Assembly (NCBI GenBank): GCA_016165875.1
Contig: JABBOT010000080.1
Location: 40,795,477-40,859,476 of the forward strand
DNA length: 64,000 nucleotides
Source: Acanthopleura granulata
Lineage: Eukaryota > Mollusca > Polyplacophora > Chitonida > Chitonidae
Direction of reading: 5' to 3'
Positions 10,576 through 22,500 of this stretch are shown in pieces; positions within the stretch are counted from its first letter, which is position 1, and each line of letters starts with the position of its first letter. The notes under the pieces were generated by a model, which was not told where the DNA came from, did not search any database, and saw only the letters and a list, made by a program, of their open reading frames with translations. The position numbers were made by a program, and so were the translations under genes.

Positions 10576-10884
10576 ATGGTGTCGTCCCGTTTTATAGGCA
10601 TAACTATTAACAGCGCCCCATACAACATGCTGGGGGTAATGGTGTATAACCTTGACTCTAATAAGCAACGCATGCACTGCATATGTCGGCTTACACGCAG
10701 CACATGTGCTGTGATACAACCTTGACACTCTTATGCTGTGTTTTAACCAGACTTCCATGAAGTCTCAACCTTTTCTGTCTCTGACGACTCAAATCGGTAA
10801 GACACATGTTTTGGAAACGTATTACTTACACACAGCTAGTTTTCTGATGCCAGTTGTTGTAAATATGTCCCACGACTATTTAGG

Positions 10885-11017
10885 CCCCAGCAGCTTGCCC
10901 ATGGTCGTAGGTTCCCCCGGTAACTGCCTTGACTCCTCCCAGTATAATTCTGGCAGCCGTCGTTTAAGTGAAATAATCAGGAGTACGCGCGTAAAACACG
11001 AATCAAATAACTAAATA
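10885..11017 (+). mobile_element. SINE family A, 3-prime half
   Basis: CAGCAGCTTGCCCATGGTCG, CCTCCCAGTATAATTCTGGC, CCGTCGTTTAAGTGAAATAA, ACGCGCGTAAAACACGAATC and AAATAACTAAATAA follow the SINE A consensus order. The element sits in the left part of G copy 1b (its flanks 10740-10884 and 11030 onward match 5030-5200 without it). It therefore entered after that duplication. Confidence 0.8.
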
Positions 11018-12370
11018 AGCAAACCGTGTATGCCAGTTCGTTCCTAGATGTTTGATTAACACAAACAACAGGAGCCTTAAAGCTCGTTATATAGCATGCA
11101 CAAAGCGGTCAAAAGGCATATATTACGTATGTTTGCTTGTTGAGAAACATTTATTGTAATAATCAGCTATGGCACATCAAAGTCAAGATCACATTTCAAG
11201 TACTCATATATTTCACAATGTAACAGGATATTCCTGAAACTAATGGGGAAAAAACCTTTAAAACGTGGGAAATAAGGATCGATCTTTCGAACACTTTTAA
11301 CGCTCGTAAAGTTCGAAGCCAGGTTTAAAATCATTAAATGCAAAATAGAACCGTACAAACTGTCTAGACGAAACCTTTAAAATCTTAGCGTAAACTTAGA
11401 ATATACATCGGCATAATTTAAAAGGCAAAAGAATCTGTTTCCCATTGAAAACATAAGCTAGATGGATCGATCTCACAAGCATTTTCAGATGCTGTTTTGT
11501 CTTCCATTCTAAGGTTTCTAAGTGGTTTTATGTGTTGAGCGCCTCTTTGGGTGTACTCAGTGTATATCACCTCCGAATCGGGACACACTATTGCATAGTA
11601 ACAGTCGCGTCGCGGCGACTCCGTCTTATCTCAAGAGCTTATCTTTTCAAGAGCGAGCCCCAATACTGTTCCATGTATAAAAGAACACGTGACAATGGTA
11701 TTTCACCCGCCACAATGGTGCACCATTAACCAGAGCGAGGTTAGGATTTTTCGTTCTCCATCTTGCAGGGTATGAGCCGTGAGGGAATGATACTGAAATA
11801 CTCTGAAATAACACATTATTCCGTAGAATATGAGACTGCTAACGGCTTTTATTAAAGATGGTCAAGTCATGGACGCCCGGAAAACAGACACACTTGAACA
11901 ACAGACTGTCCTGTGTATCGGTTTATCAGTGCACAAACAGACAATTTAATTGAAGAACCATGACCGTAATGTCTTTAGTGTTTTCGAATTTAGTGTTAAC
12001 GAATATTAAACAGCGAAAATAAGAAAATTTACAAAGTTGTTTTGGGGATTTTCGGTACACAGCTTTGTAGAATGACAGAGCAAAAACTATTATGTATTAT
12101 GTATCACCTGGTGACTTGATTGCCCGGTCACTTCGACATGACAGTCGAGGAACTGCTCTGACAGATGCTGTAAGCTCGATGGCTAAAGCCAGTCCAACAA
12201 TTGCTGTATGGAATTCATGTTATGAAAATGATTTGTATCTTTGGGAATCACTGATCAAGTGACATTCTTTGAAGTTACGTACTCGAGTGTCGTTTGTTGA
12301 AACTACTGAGTAATTAAAGTGAGTTGTTGGTCTTAAGTGAGTTGTCGGTTTGCCGATGAATCTTTGAATC

Positions 12371-12676
12371 TTATCGAATGTGCATAAGGACCCTTTTCTT
12401 CCTGGCACCATGATAATGATATAAAAGGCTTGAGGATCTCTGCGACTGGTGCGAGATGAAGGCCAGAAGAAGTGAATTCAAACGGATTTCTGATGAAAGA
12501 TTCTTGCAACAAAAAAGGGAAAAACTACATCTTGCGAAGTAAATTCCACAGTTTACTGAAGAAATATCACAGTTGTGTAATGAATTATTGTCAGGGCTTT
12601 CTTGCAGAAACAGCTCGAGTGAGATCACAGCAGAGAATTTGGAAAAGTAAATCAACAGCACAGGGCAGTCACACAT
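12371..12676 (-). other. ~100-codon open frame, partner of 6505-6816; coding status unresolved
   Basis: The minus-strand frame is 101 codons long. It starts at an alternative codon, with an ATG close by in frame, and reads SAVISLEL, LQESPDNNS, SSVNC, FCCKNLSSEIR and LLLAFIS in order. It contains six cysteines. Compared with 6505-6816, some changes are silent (GTA/GTG, GAA/GAG, AAC/AAT), but many alter the residue, so selection on protein is not demonstrated. No signal peptide is evident. Confidence 0.18.
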
Positions 12677-14084
12677 CTGTTGAGAAATTGCTTTTTGACT
12701 GTTTACGTTTATATACCACTGAAGTCATTGTCAGTCAAATTCCACGTAGCCTTGGGTATAGATGCGGTGAAACTAACCTAAAATTGCGGCTGTAAAGGCA
12801 TCTATGACCTATGAGATGGGAATGGTGCTGCGGTTAAACTCTCCGAATGTGTCTTCCGACACAGAATAAGCTCGTGCAAATTGAGTAACACACACACAGA
12901 GGCTTCTGTAATTTGAACCTCAAGGAAACTTCTATAAATGAATAATGCTTCGGTGTGTTAGGTAGAGTAACTTGTTCTGTCAGTAGCTGACCGATTAACC
13001 ATGCGGTTAAAAGAAATAAGATATTATTAATTTTGAATCTTTAATTGTTGGACGAAAGCAATCTACATTGTAAGTTCACCACAGCCACGTATTGCCCATT
13101 TTATACTTAGATAATTTGCGTCTGGCTGATCTGTGTACACCATCAGTTACCGTCAATCATTAGAGCTGCAGTGATCTCCGGGCATTGGCTCAAGTCGTTT
13201 TTTAGAGGGTCTTCCGGATAAAAACTTATCAGACGGTGTGAGAATGTAGAAAACCTGCCAAGCCTGGTCTATAGAGAGACAATCTTGTTCAGATTCAGAC
13301 AGTCAAGTAGGCTGCCAAAGCTATCACAAATCGGTAACACTGGAGTAATTGGCTGATACTGGGATACGTGAGACACTTGTAAAGCTGCCCAGAAATGGAA
13401 CTGGCGAATTGTTCTAAAGTCGGAAGCCAAAGCAACTGTGTCTTAGAAGCGTTGGGCTTCCATCCGTAAGAGTTGGCTTGTAGCTATGGAAAAACTCCGA
13501 CTCATATGTGACCCACAAAGATTGTCCGTATGTGGTTTTCCCTATAGGCGCTGTCCTAATTACAGTGTCGGGATGCTTCAAGAAGTCATGGAGTGATGTG
13601 ATTAAACCGCTACCCTGGGGAAAACTCGCCAGGTACAAACATGTTGTCATTCTCCGCGTTGCTGGTGTGCAGACTTAGTGCGTTTCAAGAACAAGTTACC
13701 ATCAAAACGTGGATAGGAATGTTAAAATGGTGAGTTGAGTTAAATCTGTCATACCGAGAGACAGTTTTTCATAAATGTAAGCTCACTATCACACACACAT
13801 ATACGTAGAGAGTTATTCATTTACTCTTTGTGTTGGTTGCAAATCTCTCGCTGAACCGTCCATTACGAGATGTGGATTATGTAAGTTTTGGCCCCTAACC
13901 GATCGTCGGAGAATTCAAGTATATTTGATGACACTATTTGCTGGATAGGACGTTCATTTACTTTAGAATATTTAATGTCGGGCTTGCATCAGGTCTTTAA
14001 TTGAAATATGTCAGAAACTCATCTTGCTTTCTCTTCGTAGTCATGGAAAAAAGTGGTCCCAGGAGAATAACAAAAACCAGGTTC

Positions 14085-14130
14085 TTGTGTACGGCGTATA
14101 ACACTAATCAAATAAATCAAAAAAAAGGAG
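14085..14130 (+). mobile_element. SINE family A tail, shared old copy
   Basis: TTGTGTACGGCGTATAACAC followed by TAATCAAATAAATC is the eroded SINE A tail, at the place equivalent to 8385-8432. Confidence 0.65.
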
Positions 14131-14264
14131 ACGGAAACAGACATATATATACAAGCGTCATTATATTTTAATGAAAAGTAATAAATTGCAGTATTATTAC
14201 CGCTAGATCCTTTGGCCGCTCCGGTGGTATAAGTTGCTGTTTTTTAAGCCCAAAAGTAGTCAGA

Positions 14265-14350
14265 ATAAAACCTTAACAGAGCCTGGATTTAATCAGATAC
14301 GTGTAACCACTTGCCTACTATTATCCCGTTGTCTCTCTAAGCTATTGCCG
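14265..14350 (+). repeat. Dispersed repeat R1
   Basis: ATAAAACCTTAACAGAGCCTG followed by a diverged GTGTAACCACTTGCC and GTTGTCTCTCTAAGC series. It is homologous in sequence and position to 8676-8762. Confidence 0.6.
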
Positions 14351-14519
14351 TTTATATCTATGCCATTGTCTTTTGCCATCATTTGTTTAAATGCTAAGAT
14401 ATATAGGACCCAGCCATCACAAGTTTTGGACCTTTTTATATGAAGAGGGCCTATAATATCATATACAGTCTTTATGCAGATCCCATGGCTGTATATCGAC
14501 AGATGTTAGGTGACTAGAT

Positions 14520-15625
14520 TTTAATGTATAACACATCTCTTGTCGGAAGTAAGCGTGGACGACCAGCAAATTTAACCGGTAACAACTCGATTTGATTCGG
14601 GAACCGTAATTGCGATGGCAAACGGGTCACCAGCTGAAAACAATTTAAACTTCAATATAGCTAATAAAAGCACGTTGATTTCACAGGGAGATGTCACTTG
14701 CAAAGGAGAGTCAGCGGAAGTAGAGTCTGGGTGAACATACTCGGTTCTCAGACACGCCAGCTTATCGCACTGCCCTTAATTATCAGTGATTTAAGGAATG
14801 AAAATAACTGTTATGGCTCTAACAAATCTCGGAACACCCTACATCAACCTGACACAGACTAGAAAGTATAATTCTATTGATTTTCATAGCTCTAACGGAG
14901 ACTTCCGCCTCTGGTTTTATCTTGTAGAGCATATAAATTGCGACAGATTAATCATTATGTGTGAGGGTAGAAATAAGTTGTTGCTCAAGGCGCTCATTGT
15001 GACCAGTCTTTGTGCCTTTTAATGGTACCCCATTGTGTTTCTCCCACCCCAGCGGTGGCTATCAAAGCAGATTATCATTGACAAGGAGAGAGTTCTTTGG
15101 GGTTAAATTCTCCTGGGGAACCTAACCTGCTATATTGCTTGTGAATGGTCAGTCTTTTGCCATAAAGACTCAGTTTGATCATCAAATAAGTTATTAGCTG
15201 TTATGACAAAGAGTTTGTGGGCTATTCAATACTGATCGGAAATAACCGTTTGAATGAAGTTTTTGGTCGATTTCATTTTAGGCAACTGATCGACAACAAT
15301 ACTTCTGCAATCATCCCTTCAATGAAATTAGATAAAGACTATTTAATACCAGAATTTAAAATATAAATGAGGAAAGGTATATATAATGTTGTGACTGTGT
15401 ATGGGGCCGCTGTGTCTAGGGTCTTTGTGGTGACTGGCAGACGATACTGGACTAAACATCTCGACATCGGGACTTACTGGGAACATGGCAAGAAGGCCTT
15501 GGAGAACTTTTTAATTTTTGTTTTACCGCTACATGTGTCAATTACACTCTAATGTTTTATTTCCCTTCGACCAGTATGAATGCGGATATAGAATGTGAGA
15601 TTCTTTTTAGTTTTAATTAACACTA
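14520..15625 (-). repeat. H block, copy 1
   Basis: Bases 14600-14770 are the reverse complement of 47085-47290 and 62890-63060 (GTCAGCGGAAGTAGAGTC, GGTTCTCAGAC, AATTGCGATGGCAAAC). Bases 15450-15620 are the reverse complement of 45990-46155 (GGGACTTACTGGGAACATGG, GTATGAATGCGGAT). The 300 bases between these landmarks are poorly conserved. No coding frame is supported. Confidence 0.8.
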
Positions 15626-17129
15626 TCATGGAACTAGATACATGTCATTGATTTTGTGTTCTTAATATTTCCATATATGGAGTGCGACTGCGCAATTTCC
15701 ATATATTAAGTCTTTGGCGTAAGTAGTCCATTTCAATGCTTCCTTTACACATCATCGTATCAAACGCGAACATGTTTTACCAGTCACCACGGGGAGGCAA
15801 AATGAACAGAAACACTTCGAAAACGTGAATGGCTTTGATCTCTTGTGCCAGACATCAAACTTGAGTAACTTAACTTTTTGCATTGTTGAAACACACATAA
15901 TGTTAATCAGGTTCAAGTGAGGCAACCTAAACATTTCAAAACCATAATATATTAATTGCCCTGGATTTTCTAGAGGCAGAAAAACTACTCACAACTGACG
16001 ATAATGCCATTTATAATATTTCAAGACGTGTCAAAGTAAATTGAACATTTTACCATAGTATCGCAAGTGATAGAGAATTATGAAAAAGATGGCAACAGCT
16101 AATTTCCGTTGCCGCCCACGATTGCTTATCTGCTCTTAAAGATTGGTGACATATTTCTATAACCAGTATGCAGGAAAACATTAAACAAAGACATACAAAC
16201 CATCACAGCAATGAAAAAGTGTTAACTGACAAGTTGCCGACTTCAAAACACTCTATATATCGCTCTAATTAATTCTAGAAAAATGTGGGAAAATCTGAAA
16301 TTTATATTGTGTACATGAAAGCAGACGTCATACTGTACCGGCTGTCTACCCGTTTCTGGTCACTTTAATCGGCTGCTCCGGCTTTGTCTTTAACTCATGG
16401 GGTTTGCCAGGTACCTCCAAAGTGCGGGCTTTCCTCAGTTTCCGACATGAACCACGAACCGGACCATCACGAAATCAATATATGTTTCAATACGGAGATA
16501 AATCTCAATGAAAACATTAATAAATATAATATAACAAACTATTGCATAGCAAGGCAAGCCCGAGCAGTGAAGACACTGTTACTGTTGCAAAACGTTCACA
16601 CGTAACCGTAGAAATCCGGTCTGTTGTCTACCTACCCAGTATGATTTCTTTGTAAGTGCGTAGATAGTATCAACTTCCACCGTCCTGAGCTCTCACCACG
16701 TAGAATTAGGTAAAATGAAGTGTTATTTATTCATGTTGCTGTATTATCTGAATTACTCAATATGTTATGCTCTTGTCACATCTAACATACAATAGTGTCA
16801 AGAAAAGCAATGTAAAGGGAACACGCCTCGGGACTATTTAATCCACCGGAAGAATGATGGCCCAGGCATACGGTCTGAAACACTACAGGATGCATAGCAC
16901 CAATTGGAAACCCTGATCGCCATTTTCGGACAACTATTATTCAAATGAGAGAAACGACGTGCCAAGCACGGAATTTATTCACTCAGCCCTCCAGCAGCAC
17001 ATTTCTGTTCAGATGAGGCCATGACATGTTCGGTGACATGTTTTCGTTGCACTAATCACCGTACGATACTTCAGATCAAAGTTTTTGCAGTTTATCAGAA
17101 AAAAAATCTATTTTTAGAACGAGGTGGAG
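15626..17129. other. Spacer between H and C, nothing recognised
   Basis: I see no shared block, gene or mobile element in these 1.5 kb. The opposite arm has an R1 repeat, a MITE and a SINE in the equivalent interval (44512-45990), none of which is present here apart from the R1 remnant at the C boundary. Confidence 0.45.
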
Positions 17130-17375
17130 TTATTGATCGGTGCTATAGAGAGTAAAACCAGAGCAATGCCGGCAATATGACAGTTGACAAATAGTGCCAC
17201 GTCCACTTGTAATACACAGCGCACGTTCACGAGAGGGACACCCAGGGCGAGTGCCCTGCTTCAGTTGCTTAGTGTGTGTATTATAGTCTTGTTTCCTGTT
17301 AAGATCCTCCTGAATACAGTAACATGACGCCCCGCCCAGCATCAGTAGGAAAACAGTGATCAGTGCTTGCCGTAT
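17130..17375 (-). pseudogene. Signal-peptide-like short frame, copy with lost start
   Basis: Minus-strand frame homologous to 44300-44494. At the position of the ATG of that copy stands ATA (17373-17375). The next in-frame ATG (17340-17342) would remove most of the hydrophobic segment. It reads IRQALITVFLLMLGGASC, then a tail with YNTHTKQLK and several cysteines. The two copies share 99 of 116 bases over the first 38 codons by my count, but nearly all differences change the residue. The 3-prime end runs into an R1 remnant. I cannot name a family. Confidence 0.2.
17131..17200 (-). repeat. R1 remnant at the C-block edge
   Basis: On the minus strand this reads CAACTGTCATATTGCCGGCA followed by TTGCTCTGGTTTTACTC, the 3-prime part of R1. 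It mirrors 44512-44556 on the plus strand, so this copy predates the inversion of the arms. Confidence 0.6.
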
Positions 17376-17731
17376 TTAGGCCTCAGGCGATTGTGTACTA
17401 AGATAGCCGATTTCAAAGTCTAGGACATGATCTGCGTCAGGAATGAAGACCTGAGAATGCTGTTTCTGACTTTTCCCGCCCAAAACTGGGATTCATCCTT
17501 GTGAACCTAGGCTTCCGGTTTAGCACAGACATTGAAGTAACACGCTCCAATCGTTCAAATTTATCTGTCATTTGGTTCTAGCAGTTGACCTCACCACTTC
17601 CTCCGCCTTTTTGGTCACATATAAGACCTAGTTAATCGTTTTTCCTCGCCTAGATGGAAGGGCTTTTACACCGCGCGTGTCGTATGCCGTCCGGATATGC
17701 GAGGATGCCCAAGGCTATGTGAGCGAACAGG

Positions 17732-17844
17732 CTTCCGGCAATACGTTCATTACGTGGCTTCATTTTCAGAGGAAGTGACAGAAATGTGTGACCAGTAAGT
17801 GTCGGTTTCTCCATTCCGTGCATCAAAATCTCATCACTGGCAAC
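17732..17844 (-). other. Highly conserved 113-bp island of block C, copy 2
   Basis: Compared with 43856-43968 it has 7 mismatches in 113 bases and no gap, while sequence on both sides is only loosely alignable. On the minus strand one frame is open through the island (reading EKPTLTGHTFLSLPLKMK) and onward to a TAG near 17640. In copy 3 the same frame meets a TGA inside the island and a frameshift just after it, and copy 4 (61497-61600) has lost about 12 bases. Exon, promoter or gene-conversion tract are all possible. Confidence 0.5.
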
Positions 17845-19544
17845 ATGAATAAGTGAAAGCCGGATAAAGACTACAGACCTTTCAATATTTATATTTTATA
17901 ACTTTCTTCTTCAACACAACTTTGCAGCTTTTCTTTTGAATGAGGATAACAACAGTAAGGGTCGTTTTATTATGACATTAAGGCCACTGGGGCTACTTAA
18001 GAGAAACAATTTCCATTTTAAACGCAAGGCCTTAGCGAAACTCTCAATACTGGGACAAGCCGTATTATGTGTTACATGTTCTTTGTGTAAACCAAACGGC
18101 ATACACGTTTTGCACCACCTTCACCGTGGAATACCTAAAAATTCCAAACGAGATTTTGTCACTTTCTGTCATTTGTGAAACTATAGGAAAAAACATAAAA
18201 AACATGAAATGAAACAACCGAAGTGTTTCCAACTGATATTCGCCTAGACCAAGTGAGTTGCATTGGCTTACCTTATCTCTTTAGGAGGACACTTTAACAC
18301 TCTAAAAACAATTACGATATTTTTCATTCACACGTAATCACAAAAAATTCTATGTAGGCGCATCGTTATGACACTTATTGTTATTCTTGAATTACATTAT
18401 TCCACTGAAATCAACTTTCATGGTGTTTCTTTTTCATGTGCGTACTTTAAAATATAAATATATGTTTGCAAATTGTGCACAGCAAAGGGCCGAGTTATGC
18501 GTTTGTGAGTCACGGTTTAGAGCGCTTTCAGGCATAGCTTAGAATGACTTCATTGAACAAAAGGCGATGAAGATTGGAAACAAAGAAGGGTTACTTGTGT
18601 TTTTCACCTATTTGAAGACAAATAGGAACAAGTGACAAGGAAATCTCAAGAGGAAAACCCTCTATTCCTGTCCCTGCTTAATTAAGAGCTGCTAAGAGTT
18701 TGATGGGACATTTCCGAGTGGCTACAGTCTGATGACTTATGGAGAATATGATGATTCCCAGTGGAAGTAGGCTCTGGACAGCCTCTGAAGATATCTCCAT
18801 GATTAAACGCCACCATGGTAGCACATATTTTATCATCACAATACCGCATCTTCTGAGTGTGTATCGCCTTGGGAAGTTTCTCAAATGACGAAGCACTCAG
18901 CGATTGTTGTGGTGCATCCACTAGAATAAGAAACACCTCTGGGCTTGGGTTGGTTTGCAAAACTGTCCATCACATAATCCTCTTTTTCATACAGTTCATT
19001 CGTTTATCAATATCTTTTCTATCTAACCTTGAATTGTGAAAGTGGAAAGTGAGTGATGTTCTTTGAAGATGTCAGCCGGTTTGTTAGACGCTGAAGAGTC
19101 CATGGATTTTTAACACGTTAAACATGACTGGGTTTAACAAAAATGGTGTTTATATCAGTAACGCTTGGAACCATAGGGACTCACAATGTTCTTAAACAAC
19201 TGATGCCTCAAGTAAATAACTAATACTGTTTTCTTCTTCTAGTGAAAAACTTGAAAAAGAGCACCTATTTTCAAAAAAAATATTATTCGGTGTGTTTCAA
19301 AATCTTGCTTAAAATTCGATAAGACGTTTGCCTTTGACAGTTGATTTAATGCTGGGATGGATTTAATAGTGTAAGCTCATTTCTTCTCTTTATCACATCA
19401 CAAAGGAACATTTGACCTTTAAAATTTGTATCGTAACATACAACATTATTCTCCAACATAGAATGTTTAAGGTTACTATACTGCAGTAACTGTTTCGTGT
19501 AGACTGACTTGTCCAAGTCGTGAATACCTCAGAACGTGGTTGAG

Positions 19545-19582
19545 CAACCCGCCGTTGGTCGTGGGTTTCCTCGGGGAACTCT
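19545..19582 (+). mobile_element. SINE family A fragment
   Basis: GAGCAACCCGCCGTTGGTCG followed by TGGGTTTCCTCGGGG matches the SINE A stretch CAACCTGCGG-TGGTCGTGGGTTTCC. It is absent at the homologous places near 42510 and 59720. Confidence 0.6.
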
Positions 19583-22500
19583 TTTTTACGAAACCATGAA
19601 ATATTTAACACGCACCAAATCGATAATTAACCTCATGGGTTGTAGTGGAAAGATTGGTCTTATAACCCTTTACACAAATAGGGCCTCAGCTGTTTTAAGT
19701 TGACTTTCAATTTCCGAGGGCGAAAGCAAACGAGTGAGTGTCGAGAAATTTGCCTTATCTTATTTCCAAAGAATTACACAGAATGCTTAGAGCTTGTTTT
19801 ACTCAGCTATGACGGTCATTAGTCTTTGTCAATGCTCATTTGTCAGAATTAAGACGTGTTCACAGCAGACAAACAATGAACCCAATTCTTCTTTAATGAC
19901 TCTAAAATTCTTACATTCGGGTGGGTCAAAAACTTGCAAGGACAAAAACACAGTGCTCTTTTTCCTTTAAATTAAGCAAAATATTCGCAGGATAGAAAGC
20001 TAGCCTAAGGTGACTAGTGTTGTCACAGCAATTGTTCATAAAATAACCCGCCTCTGAGGTGCCGTTGTGCTGTCGTTTTTGACGGGACTCTCAGGTGGAT
20101 AACAGTAATTATCGTTGGTGACAGCACTGTACTTCCTGGGAGCAGGCTACAAGGCCTGTTAGTTCATTTCGCTGCTTTTAGTGTAGTGGCATTATCTGAA
20201 TGTTAAATTTCCATCTTTCCAGATTGTATATTTTGAAATCTCTGTTAATACTAGTGAATAGTGCATTCGCGAGGAAAGTGAGTCATTATCGCGTTTGGTG
20301 TAATGAAATCGCGAGAGGCTTTTGCATGCAACGCATCAAAACTAAAGCATATGAATGATTAGCAACTAACAAATTTTGTTTATCATTTCAAAGGTTTTGT
20401 GCAGATGACTCTATTCCTTTCATCTCTTGATCATGATTGAACATCACGTTTATCAATCCTTGTATGTTTGTTTTGTTCTCCACTTTTTACGGTTTTACCA
20501 GGGCAAGGACACTATCGTGACATTAGAGAACTTTGGAGATAGTCGCCTCTCTATGCAGATAGCAGCGTAAAGAAACAGAACAAATGTCAACTCGAAGAAA
20601 ATTGTTTTTTAACCGAAAAAGAAAAGAAAAAAGCCGTTAAAAGAAGAGACAACACCGGACCAAATGTAATATATGTATCGATAAAGAATCCTATTCATAG
20701 TTCGGAAAACGTTACTTTGGACTTTTGTGATGCATTATAACCGAGATATCGCAGCTCAAAGTAAGGAAAAACGCCCGCGTGGGGAAAATCAAACAGGCCG
20801 CCACGCTCTCAATTTTAACCAATCAAGGGCAAGCTATTTCTACCTATCCGAGAAGACATGTTTCCGCTGTGATATCTCCGGTACCTAATCTGCCACTTTA
20901 CCTTACAGAAGTAGTGTTAAATCAGCTATTTTCCTTGTGCTTACGAGACAATTCTTATATAATTTAAAGTCATTTCCAACTGGAAAATCGCAATGGAATA
21001 CGTATGGGATTATTACCCAAGGACTCAATCAGGAGGCCTTCGATTGTAATAGTAACGGGGACGGTACTTCACACACAAAGGTGTATCTCGCCCCTGATGC
21101 TGAAGAGCGTAGGGTACGGATGACGAGAAATCGTGTTTCTGGTTCTCTAAAATGCCACTGCCTCGTAAGAATTCCATATTAAAAAAAGATTCATAGAGTT
21201 ACCAAGCACGTCATAAAGAAATGACTTTGCCTGTTTAGGTCTGTATGAACCTCTCTTCTGGATTACATTTTCCGTTGTCTTTTCTTTTGACCAGAATTGG
21301 CGTTCCTTATCAAAAATCTCAAGACCAGTTTCCAAAACGACAAATAACACAAACCACCCAAAACACCAAGAAAGTATACAGAATGAAAAAAATTAGGACC
21401 GATTCATACAAGAACAGCAGTCAACAGTAAAATAAATTAAAAATGACGAGTACGACGGACGACTCCTTAACACAAGGGGCACGAGGATGGGGTTTAGACC
21501 AGGCCTGCAATGTATATATACCCGAATTTCATGAATTCACCTTTCTTAATCTTTAATTGCACCAATCCTTCATTGTGTGATTATGGTATAGCTTATGCCA
21601 TAGCTGACCGACATAAAATGGCGTCGCGTAGCCTTTAAAGAGACCCATATATGTACTATACTCTGCTAACCGTGATTTCCATAAACAAAGCTTTCGAACA
21701 GCCTTACTCTGGAATGAACGTTACTGATTAGAACATTCTGAATGCCTGAAACACATCTTACTGCCTTGGCGTAAATCTTTCCAAGGAATGGAGTCACCAT
21801 GTAAACTAATTTATATTTGTATGTACTGCGTTAAATGTAACTTAAATTACTTAATTTGACCTGTCGTCTGATACCAATTTACCACATCCCAAAAGTTAGC
21901 GTAATACAACCATGGCAATGAACACGACGCGGACAAGAAAACTCTTAAGACTCAAGCAACGCTGTAGAAACGTCTCTTTAATGAAATGAAATGTTCCTAT
22001 AAATTACTTTTCTTCGATGGTCGTCCGAGTCACAATCCGTGTTGGAAAATGTGTCACTTAAACCACCTGTTATGGGGTGGTTTACTGAGGCAGACGTGTA
22101 CTCCACGGACACGGTGCTTGTTTTCTGTCAGCCTTTCGCTTCACCAGGAAGGACATACTGTAATGAGTTCGTATAACATCCGAGTTCATGCAACAAACGC
22201 TTAATCATTCTTTCCGCGCCGTATAGAACAGATCAGAGCAGCTTTATGTCATCACCGTATTCCAACATATTTTGTCCTGTCGAACAAAGCCATGTAAATG
22301 GCTGTCTTGTAAACACTGTCAACTGAGTGAAATCATGTCCAGTATTCATAGCTCAACAATCTGAAAAGTGATTTAGTGCTTAAACCTTTCATTGTACGAA
22401 AACACAGGTATTAAGGTTGAGGGTTTATTGGTGTAAAAGAGTATTTATTTCATTTCTTTGTGTCAGGAATATACCGTAGTTTATATCAGCTTGGGCAGAC

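Larger units (their letters stand above)
10740..14080 (-). repeat. G block, copy 1b
   Basis: This is a direct tandem copy of 5020-8330, offset about 5.7-5.9 kb. Landmarks: AATCGGTAAGACACATGTTTTG near 10792; TTATATAGCATGCACAAAGC near 11086; AGGTTTCTAAGTGGTTTTATG near 11511; CTTGAACAACAGACTGTCC near 11901; CAAGCCTGGTCTATAGAGAG near 13258; AAAGCTGCCCAGAAATGGAAC near 13380. A SINE at 10885-11017 is the main private insertion. It lacks the extra insert found at 7858-8033. Confidence 0.9.
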
